Shown here piece after piece: positions 51,445-59,772 of a DNA stretch of 61,098 bases. Made by a program: the position numbers and the translations under genes. Below the pieces are notes generated by a model. The model was not told where the DNA came from. It searched no databases and saw only the letters and a list, made by a program, of their open reading frames with translations. How positions within the stretch are numbered: the stretch's first letter is position 1; the number at the start of each line of letters is the position of its first letter. Location: the NCBI GenBank assembly GCA_944385625.1, contig CALWXZ010000004.1, positions 1 through 61,098 of the forward strand, written 5' to 3'. Origin of the DNA: an uncultured Flavonifractor sp. (GTDB taxonomy: Bacteria; Bacillota; Clostridia; Oscillospirales; Oscillospiraceae).

Positions 51445-52908
51445 TTAACTGTCCTGCCCGTCCTCCATGACGGTGAAGTAGCGTCCGTCGCTCTGTTGGG
51501 TCAGCACAAACTTCATCCCCCAGTCAGTGACGCTGCACTCCTCCCCCGTCCGGCGCAGGGTGAAATAGGCCATTCCGCCCCGGCGGCAGGCCGGGTCGGT
51601 CTGGGCCGAGACGTAGTTGCCCAGAGAGTAGTACACCAGCGTCCGGTGTCCGTCCTGCCCAGGCACCCACTCACAGGGCTGAAGCACATGGGGGTGGGTC
51701 CCCAGCACCACGTCGGCCCCGCAGTCGGCAAACACCTGCGCCCAGTAGCGCTGGCTCTCGTCTGGCTCCGCCGCGTACTCGGTACCCCAGTGGACAAACA
51801 CCAGCACAAAGCTCGCCGCCTCCTCCGCCGCCGTCAGATCCCGGCGCACCCGCGTCTCGTCGTCCAGGGTGTGGAGAACGTAGGGGGTGTCCTCCGGCAG
51901 GGCGTGGCCGTTGGTCATCTGGGTGTAGCTGAGGACGGCGCAGGTGATTCCCTCCCGCTCCAGGAGCAGGTAGGGCTGGTAGGCCCCGTCCTCCACCGGT
52001 TGGATGCCGGGACAGAGCACTCCGGCCCGCCGGTATAGCTCCGCAGTCAGGTCGATGGCCCCGGTCCCCTTGTCCAGGGCGTGGTTGCTGGCGCAGCTGA
52101 CAATGTCAAAGCCAGCACGGATCACCGCCTCCCCCACCTCCACCGGCGTACCGAAGGCGGGGTAGTCGCTGTAGTCCTGGGGGCGGTCCACATAGATGGT
52201 CTCCTGGTGGATGCACGTCACGTCATACCCCTCCAGCTCCTCCGCCACCCCGGCAAACAAATCGTCAAAATTGCCGCCCATCCGCCGCAGGCCGTAGTCA
52301 TAGATGGGCCGGTGGATCAGGGTTTCCCCCAGGGCGGCCACAGTGAACTCCGCCGCCTCGGGCCGCTCCGGCAACACGCCCAGCCCCCATGAGAGCCAGT
52401 CCCAGCGGCTGACACGGCCGGACCGCTCCCCCAGAACCAGGCGGGTCTGGGGCGAAAAGGACCAGTTCTCCACCTCCATCCCCAAATCGGAGGCCATCCA
52501 GATGGGCTTGGCCGTCTCCCCGGTCCAGTCGTAAATAAAGATATGCTGGGACCAGGTCCGATCCTCCGTTTCCTCCTCCCAGAAGGGGCTGCTCTGACCA
52601 TAGCGTCCCTGCCGCCAGCACAGGAGCAGCAGCTCCCGCCGGCTGTCGTGGTCAATATCGCACCAGAGCACATCCTGGACCGGCTCCTCCCGCTCCGACT
52701 GCCAGACCACCCGGCCCTCCAGCCACAGGCTTACCCGCCGGTCCTCCAGGGTGATGCGCTCCGGCTCGCCCCAGGCGGGTTCTCCGGCAAGTTCAGCGGT
52801 ATGCCAAACCACCCATTCCGGTGTCTCCTCCCTCCGGAGGGCCCACCAGAGCACAGCTGCCAACAGGCAGAACCCGCCCGCCAGCGCCGCCAGGGCAATG
52901 CGTCTCAT
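51445..52908 (-). CDS. CapA-family (PGA_cap) membrane-anchored protein
   Basis: 487 residues. One N-terminal membrane anchor (about 5-25) is followed by an extra domain of about 150 residues with DVLWCDIDHDSRRELLLLCW, an FG-GAP-like calcium-binding pattern, and then the CapA metallophosphatase-like domain (about 185-487): NFDDLFAGVAEEL, SCASNHALDKGTGAI, VLVFVHWGTEY, VVLGTHPHVLQP and YYSLGNYVS. CapA proteins act in poly-gamma-glutamate or other surface-polymer export. Its start overlaps the stop of the DUF3160 gene (ATGA), so translation is coupled. Confidence 0.9.
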   Translation of the reverse strand: MRRIALAALAGGFCLLAAVLWWALRREETPEWVVWHTAELAGEPAWGEPERITLEDRRVSLWLEGRVVWQSEREEPVQDVLWCDIDHDSRRELLLLCWRQGRYGQSSPFWEEETEDRTWSQHIFIYDWTGETAKPIWMASDLGMEVENWSFSPQTRLVLGERSGRVSRWDWLSWGLGVLPERPEAAEFTVAALGETLIHRPIYDYGLRRMGGNFDDLFAGVAEELEGYDVTCIHQETIYVDRPQDYSDYPAFGTPVEVGEAVIRAGFDIVSCASNHALDKGTGAIDLTAELYRRAGVLCPGIQPVEDGAYQPYLLLEREGITCAVLSYTQMTNGHALPEDTPYVLHTLDDETRVRRDLTAAEEAASFVLVFVHWGTEYAAEPDESQRYWAQVFADCGADVVLGTHPHVLQPCEWVPGQDGHRTLVYYSLGNYVSAQTDPACRRGGMAYFTLRRTGEECSVTDWGMKFVLTQQSDGRYFTVMEDGQDS

Positions 52909-55133
52909 GAATCGCTCCGGTAAGTCTCCGTCCAGGCGGGCTTGACCAGGCTGTCTCTGCCCTCCCAGTTGTAGTTGCCGTCAGAGCCTGCCCACTCGCC
53001 GATCATCTGCCGCCACTGGGTGTCGGTCAGACGCTGCTCCATGGGCCAGGTAAACTGGTAAAAGTCATACACCGCGCCGGAGGCCAGCCGCAGGGTACCG
53101 TCCACCGGTACCACCACCACAATCTCCTGGGGCATGGCGTTTGCAATCTGCAGCACGGTACCGTTGGGATCGGTGGCGATATCGGTAACCAGGGATGCGG
53201 GGATCTCCTGGGTGGCCAGGTAGTCGTTCTCCGCCTTGTCCTTGACCGCCTCAATCCAGAAATGCTCCAGGGTGCCGCCATAGGTGCGGATCAGTTCATA
53301 CTCCTCGTCGGTCAGGGTCTCATCCCTCAGCTCCTTCTCCGAGATGGTCTGGAGCTGCCGGGCCAGCTGGGCCAGGCGGGAGAGATTCTCCCGGTCCTCA
53401 GAGGTAATGAGGCCGTAACCGTCCAGACTCTCGGCCGTCTGCTGGGCCAGCAGGTAGAATCGGCGGAACACCTCCGGCTCCGGCTCCACATAACCCCGGT
53501 CGTCCACCTCGTCGATGGGCCCACCGCCCATCTCCGCCATGACCTGCTTGGCATAGAGGACGGTATCGTGCTTCAGCTCGGTGAAACTGCCGGCAAAGGT
53601 CTCCAGATTTTTCTGCTGCCAGGCCTGGCTGGTCATAAAGGAGGGGTAGCCCTCCCCCTTGACCTCCAGCAGAGGCTTGAGCGTATACAGCCAGCTGGAG
53701 TAGAGACTGGTGTTCCACGCGGATACAGGGGCCTGGGCGATGGTGCTCCGAAGCCGGTCCATGTTCTCCGTAAAGCCCTTATATTCGGCGGCGCCCTGCT
53801 GGGTCAGCAGCTCCAGGGCCCGGTCCGACCCCATGGCCGCCGGCACATCCAGCACATCGGGCAGCATCCGCTTGTCCCCGGCCCCATTTTCCTTCACATT
53901 GCTGTAGACCAGCTTCTGCATGATGGCCGCGTCAATAGTGAACCGCTGGCCCATGAAGCGGAAGCCCTTGGTCAGCTCCTGAATGTCCTCCGTGCCGTCC
54001 CACACAGGCACCGAGTTGATGGCCGGGGGTTCCATGGCCGCGATGGTGTCCACATAATGTTCAAACGCCTGGTCGTTGCCGGGCAGCTCGGCCGCCGCGG
54101 GCAGGCCCCCATAGGCCGCCTCTATGGCCGGTTCGTAGTCATAGTAGTTCAGATCGTCGCTGGCCCCGGCAAAGAAGGAGGTGACGGTATAGATCATTTC
54201 CCAGGCCGGCAGATTGCCGTCAGCCATGGCCAGCGTCATCAGCAGCGCGCTGCGGCTCATGTCCTCCTGCTCCTGGCTGAAATTGACCTGACCATACCAC
54301 ATCATGGCCCGGAAGTAGCGCTCCAGCGTTTCATCACCCTCATAATAGCCCCGTGGGATGAACTGGGTATAGTCCATGTTGATCTCGCTGATCCCGCAGG
54401 TATCAATGGCGGCGGCGGCGTTGATCCGCTCCACCTCCGTCTCCGCCAGGTCGGCTGCATAGCCCGGGATCTGGACCGATGGGTCCTGCAGCACGGCCGC
54501 CACGGCGAAAAAGGCCACGTTGCGGCGGGCCGCCTCCTCCCAGGGACTGCCCTTGAGGGCGTCGTACTGGGCCATGCTGCTTTGCAGCATCCCCTTGCTC
54601 AGACTGAGCAGGCTGTCCGACAGATAGGTCTTCTCCGTCCGGTTCATCAGCAGGCTGAAGTACAGATGATAGGTGTGCATCATGGAGTCCACCGTCACAA
54701 AATTGGGGATCAGGTTGTAACGGTTGTTTTCGTACACCTCAAAAAATTCGTGACCAAAGCTGTTCGTCACCACAAACAGGTTATTCTCCAGCCGATTCAA
54801 GGCGTCGTCGGAGAGGTAAAACTGGTCCGTGTTAACCACGTTGGAGAGGCCCGGGGCCACCGTATAGGCCGGAACCGAGGGGGCAATCTGGGCCTCCTCC
54901 GCCCCTGTGAAGTTCAGCAGCTGGGGCCGGGTGAGGGCCTGAACCGGCGAGACGTTCTGGGGCAGGTCCTCCTGGGAAATGGGAAATTTCTCTTCCGCGG
55001 AGTCGGGCAGCTTTTTCCCGCAGCCTGCCAGCACACCGGTAGCGGTGAGCAGCAGCGCCCCGGCGGTCAGGGCCGTCGCAATCCGAGCCGGCACGCCCCG
55101 CCGGCGGTGCGCCGCGTTTCGATTCCAGTACAT
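52905..55133 (-). CDS. DUF3160 lipoprotein
   Basis: 742 residues. A signal peptide with lipobox LAGC (Cys38) precedes one long helical domain of the DUF3160 family, with landmarks VTVDSMMHTYHLYFSLLMNRTE, RYFRAMMWYGQVNF, FRFMGQRFTIDA and FYLLAQQTAESLDGY. The function is unknown; it is outside the membrane. Promoter TATACT lies at 55188-55193. It is coupled to the downstream CapA gene by a 4-base overlap, so the two probably work on the same envelope polymer. Confidence 0.9.
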   Translation of the reverse strand: MYWNRNAAHRRRGVPARIATALTAGALLLTATGVLAGCGKKLPDSAEEKFPISQEDLPQNVSPVQALTRPQLLNFTGAEEAQIAPSVPAYTVAPGLSNVVNTDQFYLSDDALNRLENNLFVVTNSFGHEFFEVYENNRYNLIPNFVTVDSMMHTYHLYFSLLMNRTEKTYLSDSLLSLSKGMLQSSMAQYDALKGSPWEEAARRNVAFFAVAAVLQDPSVQIPGYAADLAETEVERINAAAAIDTCGISEINMDYTQFIPRGYYEGDETLERYFRAMMWYGQVNFSQEQEDMSRSALLMTLAMADGNLPAWEMIYTVTSFFAGASDDLNYYDYEPAIEAAYGGLPAAAELPGNDQAFEHYVDTIAAMEPPAINSVPVWDGTEDIQELTKGFRFMGQRFTIDAAIMQKLVYSNVKENGAGDKRMLPDVLDVPAAMGSDRALELLTQQGAAEYKGFTENMDRLRSTIAQAPVSAWNTSLYSSWLYTLKPLLEVKGEGYPSFMTSQAWQQKNLETFAGSFTELKHDTVLYAKQVMAEMGGGPIDEVDDRGYVEPEPEVFRRFYLLAQQTAESLDGYGLITSEDRENLSRLAQLARQLQTISEKELRDETLTDEEYELIRTYGGTLEHFWIEAVKDKAENDYLATQEIPASLVTDIATDPNGTVLQIANAMPQEIVVVVPVDGTLRLASGAVYDFYQFTWPMEQRLTDTQWRQMIGEWAGSDGNYNWEGRDSLVKPAWTETYRSDS

Positions 55134-55187
55134 GGCAACTCCTCCTTATTCATATTCTCAGTGCTATGGTCCTCTCTTGTAAGGCCA

Positions 55188-55193
55188 GTATAG
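55188..55193 (-). promoter_or_regulatory. -10 element of the DUF3160-CapA operon
   Basis: TGCTATACT on the minus strand (extended -10) about 55 bp upstream of the DUF3160 start; AAGGAGGAG follows as the ribosome site. The -35 is weak. Confidence 0.55.
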
Positions 55194-55293
55194 CACAGTC
55201 ACTCACCCTGGAAAAGCAAAATTTCCACCCGCTTTGATTCCTCAGCGCACCTTCCGCCTCCTGAGCGTCCCCTGTTTCTCCCCCAAAACGCAA

Positions 55294-55330
55294 GAAAAAA
55301 CCCCGTATCCATTGCGGATACAGGGTTTTC
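55294..55330 (-). terminator. Terminator behind the tRNA 3' end
   Basis: Stem AAACCCTGTATCC / GGATACGGGGTTT with loop GCAAT, then TTTTTTCTTG on the minus strand. It would terminate the tRNA whose 3' end lies just upstream. Confidence 0.8.
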
Positions 55331-55334
55331 TTTT

Positions 55335-55358
55335 TGGCGCAGAAGGAGGGATTTGAAC
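55335..55358 (-). mobile_element. tRNA 3' end at the left attachment site of the integrated element
   Basis: The minus strand reads GTTCAAATCCCTCCTTCTGC and then GCCA, a T-loop, T-stem, acceptor strand and CCA of a tRNA whose 5' part is absent. It is followed by a tRNA-type terminator and lies just beyond the integrase stop codon, the standard layout of an att site at a tRNA 3' end. The other end of the element, with the complementary copy, is outside the window. The tRNA species cannot be determined from this fragment. Confidence 0.75.
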
Positions 55359-55390
55359 AATGCAGAAAAATCTTTATACCGGCTCTGGCT

Positions 55391-56461
55391 CTAAGCACCA
55401 GCATCTTCCGTGTGTAAATCCGTGTGCAATTTTAGTTTTTCCTCAAAGTATGAGTTGATAAGCACATCAGTTTCATTGGCTCCCTCGGGGAACACATAGC
55501 CATAAATCTGCTTGAATGTGTAATCGCTGGTCCATCCGTTCCGGGCCATGGCGTACTTGTCCACCACTCCCAGGGCAATCATGACGGCGGCGTTGGCGTG
55601 CCGGAGACCGTGGACGGTGGTATCCGAGATCCCGGCCCGCTTGCAGATGGTGTGAACGTGCCGCCGGATGGTGTCCGGGTGATCGCTGAACACCCGCCCG
55701 GTCTGCCCCCGGTATTTCTCCCTGAGCTTTCCCATGATGTACTCCGGGCACTTCACGGTGCGCTGTGAGCCCTCGTTCTTGGCCCCGTCCTTCAGCACCC
55801 ATTGGTTGTCCTTGTCCGGCACAAGCGTCCGTCTGACGGTCACTGTGCCCTTTTCCATGTCCACGCAGTCCCAGCACAGGCCGCATATCTCAGACCGGCG
55901 CAGGCCCAGCCAGACGGCCATGACTATGGGCAGCTCACACGGGTCCCCCACCGCCGCGTCGATCAGCTTGGCGATCTCCTCCGCCGACAGGTAGGTGCGC
56001 GCCTTCTTTATTTTTTGCGGCAGCTTTACGCCGGTGATTTCCACGCCGTAGTCTTTCAGGACGGTGCTCACCAGCCCCCAGGCGTTTGCCACGGTTTTGG
56101 GGGACACTTTTTTGGCTTCCTCTGACACCGCCCTCTGTACGTCCAAACGTGTGATGCTATGCACGTCACGGCCCATCAGACCGGGGAACCGGTGCTTCCT
56201 TACACAATCATACCCCCGGACCGTTGAGGGCGACAGAGCGCCGCTCCCGGCCTCTGTGTAAGCCTGGATCGCATCGGCCAGGGTGATCTTCCGCTCTTTC
56301 CGCTCCGACTCGATCAGCCCGGCCTTGAGGGCTAGCGCCTTGGCGTGGGCAACCGCCGGGTCCTGGTCCACCACGCTTACCCGCTGGCCATTGACCATCA
56401 CTTGACAGCGCCAGGAGCCGGACGGCAGCTTAACCGGTGTTGGATTGGTCAGCTTTTTCAT
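55391..56461 (-). CDS. Tyrosine-type site-specific integrase
   Basis: 356 residues from the ATG at 56461 (GGGGGGAGATGG upstream). An N-terminal arm-binding/AP2-like region (to about 55), a core-binding SAM-like domain (about 56-145), then the catalytic domain with Arg188 (LGLRRSEI), His284-x-x-Arg287 (VHGLRHANA), Trp310 (NGWTSDY) and the nucleophile Tyr320 (QIYGYV). It resembles phage/ICE integrases of Clostridia that target tRNA genes. Its stop is about 30 bp from the tRNA-derived att site, so this is the left edge of the element. Confidence 0.93.
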   Translation of the reverse strand: MKKLTNPTPVKLPSGSWRCQVMVNGQRVSVVDQDPAVAHAKALALKAGLIESERKERKITLADAIQAYTEAGSGALSPSTVRGYDCVRKHRFPGLMGRDVHSITRLDVQRAVSEEAKKVSPKTVANAWGLVSTVLKDYGVEITGVKLPQKIKKARTYLSAEEIAKLIDAAVGDPCELPIVMAVWLGLRRSEICGLCWDCVDMEKGTVTVRRTLVPDKDNQWVLKDGAKNEGSQRTVKCPEYIMGKLREKYRGQTGRVFSDHPDTIRRHVHTICKRAGISDTTVHGLRHANAAVMIALGVVDKYAMARNGWTSDYTFKQIYGYVFPEGANETDVLINSYFEEKLKLHTDLHTEDAGA

Positions 56462-56529
56462 TCCATCTCCCCCCCTGTTATCCCACCAGCCTATGCTTTT
56501 GTGTATTATTTGCATAAGGGGGTGTTTCC

Positions 56530-56712
56530 ATGAATATTTCTGATGAAGAATTGCGAGACGTTTACCCGTACTTTATCGAAGGCATGAAATCGGCAGTGAA
56601 ACGAGGTATCTACAAGTCTTTGGATGAAATTCCAGGGCGTTACCGGGAAGATGAACCAGACTATGCAGACCTTCTGGAAAAGGTGGTTGCCCTGTACCAC
56701 TCTATGGAGTGA
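56530..56712 (+). CDS. Small acidic protein of the integrated element, function unknown
   Basis: 60 residues, MNISDEELRDVYPYFIEGM..., mostly helical and acidic with no recognised domain. AAGGGGGTG precedes the ATG and codon use is plausible. It is divergent from the integrase gene and converges with the cysteine-rich gene at 56702, whose end it overlaps by a few bases. Confidence 0.6.
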   Translation: MNISDEELRDVYPYFIEGMKSAVKRGIYKSLDEIPGRYREDEPDYADLLEKVVALYHSME

Positions 56713-56932
56713 TAGGCTTTGATAGGTCCATATCAGGGTTTTTCATAAACTTTTTCGCAATCGATTCTACGCAATATTCACACGGCATTGTTCCGTTTAC
56801 AGAACTGCACCCATCACACTGGGCTGGCAGCCATTTTCCATTCATATTTACAAGCGTGATCTGCATCTCCTCTGTGCAAAACGGCTTCCCCGGGCAGTTC
56901 ACAAGAAAATGCAGAAATTTCTTTTCAAGCAT
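56702..56932 (-). CDS. Small cysteine-rich protein, paralogue A
   Basis: 76 residues from the ATG at 56932 (AAGAAGGG upstream). It starts MLEKKFLHFLVNCPGKPFC and ends with a cysteine cluster CDGCSSVNGTMPCEYC, suggesting a zinc-ribbon-like fold. The start and cysteine spacing resemble the gene at 57111-57386 (MPEKKLITFLIKCP). No known domain. The longer ORF upstream runs antisense to a plus-strand gene and is not favoured. Confidence 0.55.
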   Translation of the reverse strand: MLEKKFLHFLVNCPGKPFCTEEMQITLVNMNGKWLPAQCDGCSSVNGTMPCEYCVESIAKKFMKNPDMDLSKPITP

Positions 56933-56959
56933 ATAAACCCTTCTTTTTGAGGTGCTTTT

Positions 56960-57187
56960 ATGGGTAATTGCTCTTTTTGTTTTACAGAGGAGGATGATGT
57001 GGAGTATTTTAAAAGCATTGTCCACAATTGGCAGCACATGAGGGAGCTGCCCCACCAGACCGCTCAAAGGCTTGCTGACCCGAACGACAAGGATCACACT
57101 CACCTGTATATCACCTTTTGGGCTGACTACCTCCAGCACCTTTCCAACCTGGTAAGAGAACTGGATCCAGAGGGTCAATGCCGTTAA
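56960..57187 (+). CDS. Small protein with N-terminal CxxC, function unknown
   Basis: 75 residues, MGNCSFCFTEEDDVEYFKSIVHNWQ..., with one CxxC and otherwise helical. GAGGTG lies before the ATG. It is flanked by the two cysteine-rich minus-strand genes and overlaps the end of the right-hand one by about 77 bases. Function unknown. Confidence 0.5.
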   Translation: MGNCSFCFTEEDDVEYFKSIVHNWQHMRELPHQTAQRLADPNDKDHTHLYITFWADYLQHLSNLVRELDPEGQCR

Positions 57188-57386
57188 ACTGCTCCCCATC
57201 CTTTGCAGCCGTCCAAATGGCAGAAAGACAGCACCTGCACGTCTGGCACTCATGGGACTTGTGACACTCTGCGGCGGTCACAATAACCGCGCTGTCCTTT
57301 GCTACCAGTTCTTTCACAACCCCATCGTGTGTGTCTCCGTTCATTGGGCATTTTATCAGAAATGTGATTAATTTCTTTTCAGGCAT
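57111..57386 (-). CDS. Small cysteine-rich protein, paralogue B
   Basis: 91 residues from the ATG at 57386. MPEKKLITFLIKCP parallels the start of paralogue A, and CHKSHECQTCRCCLSAIW is a cysteine cluster at a similar distance. The C-terminal part beyond about residue 70 overlaps the plus-strand gene and may be non-functional. No known domain. Confidence 0.5.
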   Translation of the reverse strand: MPEKKLITFLIKCPMNGDTHDGVVKELVAKDSAVIVTAAECHKSHECQTCRCCLSAIWTAAKDGEQFNGIDPLDPVLLPGWKGAGGSQPKR

Positions 57387-57476
57387 TTTATCAATCCCCG
57401 CCCCCTGAAGTTGTTGAACTACATTACAGAGCAAGTGACTTTTCGAATGTAATTTTTAATGACTAACCCTGTTTTT

Positions 57477-58529
57477 TCACCAAGTTGGAGGATTGCACAC
57501 AGAACACGGAGTGTATCCTTTGTATATTGCATTATCTACATTGTATATCCAAAATTCTTTGTTTTCGATGTACTGACACTTGTAAGTATGATATTTTTCC
57601 CCGTATTCAGTGACAATTACAGCATATCTTCTCCAAAACATCAACTCGTCAAGAAAGGCTATTGTATCTTTTTTTGTCTCATCCAGTTCTCTCTGCAATT
57701 CTTCTTTTTCGTTTAAAGCAATTCTACGCGCGCTTAATGCAGACTCATATTTACTATTTAATTTAGACAATTCCTCTTCTGCCAAATTTATCTTTTCGCC
57801 TTGCTCAGATAATTTATTGTGCTGGTATATTGCAATGGAAGAACTTGTTATGGTAGAAGCAATAAACATAACAAGAAACAGTAAGATAATTTTCATTTCT
57901 TTACTTTTCTTGCTTTCTTTTTTGGAAGTATCTTTTTCTGCCTCGTCCCTTAATTGCTCTAAAAGTACGACACAGTTTTCTCCTGGACCATCCTCTCCAG
58001 ATTTTTGCTCCATAGATTCTTTCTGCTTTTTGCACTTATGTTCTCTGTATACCGTCTTTGCTTTTTGTGCCGGTGAAAATAATGCTCTTCGTTTTTTGTA
58101 GTAGACCCAGTTCCCAAAAACTAAAACGGCACTTCCTATCGTGTACCCAATAATTTCAGACCCCATACCTTCAAAAATGGTTGGGTAAGTTAAAATGACT
58201 GCCTCATATATAATATTTCTTCCAATTGAAACGATATATGCTGCGATAAGCAAAACTGGGCCAAACCATTTTCTTTTTAAAAGGCCAATAAATGCGACAA
58301 CCATTATTATACCTATTGCGGCAGACCCAACCATAATTGCGACTAAAGGCCAATAAATTCCTAATTCCAAAAAAGATTCTTTTGTTTCTGGATAGGATGC
58401 AAATACATTGTAGTCTGACATAAATGAATTAAAATTCATAAGTGCAGCAAAAATGGAAACGATACACATAAAATAGTGCCATTTCTTTGGAGTTCTATCC
58501 CAATCTATATATATATCGGGTGTATTCAC
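57477..58529 (-). CDS. Membrane protein with coiled coil and C-terminal Cys motif, downstream of the repressor
   Basis: 350 residues, AT-rich. Four hydrophobic segments in the first 140 residues (about 17-35, 60-82, 88-108, 118-140), a charged linker, a fifth segment at about 213-235, a coiled coil at 238-290, and a C-terminal YHTYKCQYIENK...AIYKGYTPCSVC, a YHxxxC...GYxPCxxC pattern seen at the ends of various mobile-element and nuclease-linked proteins and probably a small metal-binding or disulfide module. The start is GTG with GGGGAGAG upstream. It begins 12 bases after the repressor stop, so it would be expressed from the prophage. Possible roles are superinfection exclusion or defence; not shown. 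Confidence 0.7.
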   Translation of the reverse strand: MNTPDIYIDWDRTPKKWHYFMCIVSIFAALMNFNSFMSDYNVFASYPETKESFLELGIYWPLVAIMVGSAAIGIIMVVAFIGLLKRKWFGPVLLIAAYIVSIGRNIIYEAVILTYPTIFEGMGSEIIGYTIGSAVLVFGNWVYYKKRRALFSPAQKAKTVYREHKCKKQKESMEQKSGEDGPGENCVVLLEQLRDEAEKDTSKKESKKSKEMKIILLFLVMFIASTITSSSIAIYQHNKLSEQGEKINLAEEELSKLNSKYESALSARRIALNEKEELQRELDETKKDTIAFLDELMFWRRYAVIVTEYGEKYHTYKCQYIENKEFWIYNVDNAIYKGYTPCSVCNPPTW

Positions 58530-58541
58530 TTATCTCTCCCC

Positions 58542-59048
58542 TTATGCCTCTTTATCCATTGCATCCGAACAATGTTTTTTAAACCGGCCACCGGCGGCCA
58601 GATCCTCTACCATCTCAACCGCACGCTCCCGGCCTTCTTCGTTCATCTCAGCCATTGCAGCGGAGATCCTCTCTAACTCTTCTCTAGTAAGCACCCCTAC
58701 ATCATCTTTGGATGGTGTAGGGATTTTTTCTTCTGATATATCAAAGTTTAAAAAAACAGGTTTTCTTACACTTTCTAACGCTTTTATCTTGTCTGTCTCT
58801 GAAAGCGACTCAAATTCTTTAGTATATATAGCTTCTTTAGCCAAATCAAATAAAGATTTGTTTTCTTCTCCTAAAAGATAGTCTATAGACGCATTAAATA
58901 ATCTGGCAAGCTCTTTCATGTTTTTTGCGCTTGGGTTTTTCTTTCCACTTTCCCATTCTGAAACAGTTGGAGCAGACACTTTTAGAGATATTGCAACCTC
59001 TTTTTGACTCATGCCCGCATTTTCTCGGGCTTTTTTTATATTGTTCAC
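58542..59048 (-). CDS. CI-like phage repressor (XRE helix-turn-helix)
   Basis: 168 residues. The HTH is at 3-58: KKARENAGMSQKEVAISLKVSAPTVSEWESGKKNPSAKNMKELARLF. The remaining part is acidic and helical without a peptidase (LexA-like) signature, so induction by self-cleavage is not evident. The start is GTG preceded by GGGGGTGATG. Its divergent region carries AGCTAA/TTAGCT repeats overlapping the early promoter. Confidence 0.88.
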   Translation of the reverse strand: MNNIKKARENAGMSQKEVAISLKVSAPTVSEWESGKKNPSAKNMKELARLFNASIDYLLGEENKSLFDLAKEAIYTKEFESLSETDKIKALESVRKPVFLNFDISEEKIPTPSKDDVGVLTREELERISAAMAEMNEEGRERAVEMVEDLAAGGRFKKHCSDAMDKEA

Positions 59049-59071
59049 AAAGCATCACCCCCATCCAATTT

Positions 59072-59176
59072 TATAGTGTATAGCTAACTTAGTAAAGGCA
59101 AAGTTATTCGCTTTTAGCTATTGACTTAGCTTTAAGCTAGTTTTATAATTAGCTTATAGTTAACTTTGGAGGTGAT
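59072..59176. promoter_or_regulatory. Divergent lysogeny control region with repeated operator half-sites
   Basis: The plus-strand early promoter is TTGACT (59122-59127), 17 bases, TATAAT (59145-59150). Its spacer contains the palindrome TAGCTTTAAGCTA (59128-59140). Further half-sites TAGCTAA, TTAGCTA, TTAGCT and AGTTAAC lie at about 59085-59165. This is typical of a CI/Cro-type switch. Confidence 0.75.
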
Positions 59177-59179
59177 ACT

Positions 59180-59410
59180 TTGAGAGATTGGCTGATCGAG
59201 ATTCGAAAGTCCCGTGGGCTGACGCAAAAGTATGTGGCGGAGCAAGCCGGTATTTCCCAACCTTCTTACTTCAACATCGAACACGGCGTCCGCGGATTGG
59301 CGGTGCCGACCGCAAAGGCGATTGCCGGGGTTCTCGGCTTTGACTGGACCCGCTTCTATGAGCAATCCCGGTGTACCACTGATCCATTCGGACAAGCTCA
59401 ACAGAAGTAA
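59180..59410 (+). CDS. Cro-like XRE helix-turn-helix protein
   Basis: 76 residues. The HTH is WLIEIRKSRGLTQKYVAEQAGISQPSYFNIEHGVRG. The TTG at 59180 has GGAGGTGA directly upstream. It is the first gene behind the early promoter and opposite to the repressor, the position of cro. Confidence 0.85.
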   Translation: MRDWLIEIRKSRGLTQKYVAEQAGISQPSYFNIEHGVRGLAVPTAKAIAGVLGFDWTRFYEQSRCTTDPFGQAQQK

Positions 59411-59486
59411 GCAAAAAGCAGATGTTGTCAACATGGATCTCTACTGGAAGAAAACCATTTCTGGAAAAGGAAGCAGGTGAGCAGCT

Positions 59487-59711
59487 TTGTTGTATCCGAA
59501 TCTGGAGGCTGAGATGACACGTATGGGATATACGAAAGATGACATTGGCAAGTGCCTGAATCTACACGCTAGTGGGGTCTATCAAATGCTTTCAGGGAAA
59601 AGGAAACTATCCATTTCCCGGGCATTTAAAATCAGAGATTCCCTTTTCCCTGGCATGAGGGTGGACTATCTTTTCGATACGAAACCACAGCCTTTTGAAA
59701 ACAGATTTTGA
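59487..59711 (+). CDS. Small HTH DNA-binding protein
   Basis: 74 residues starting with TTG (59487 or 59490; AGGTGAG upstream). MTRMGYTKDDIGKCLNLHASGVYQMLSGKRKLSISRAFKIRDSLFP is a phage-type HTH resembling Cro/XRE antirepressor-associated proteins. Second gene of the early operon. Confidence 0.7.
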   Translation: MLYPNLEAEMTRMGYTKDDIGKCLNLHASGVYQMLSGKRKLSISRAFKIRDSLFPGMRVDYLFDTKPQPFENRF

Positions 59712-59772
59712 TTAGATAGGAGGTTTAGCTGTGATGGAGACGTCAGAAAGACGGTAAAGGGAGGTGTTGTTA

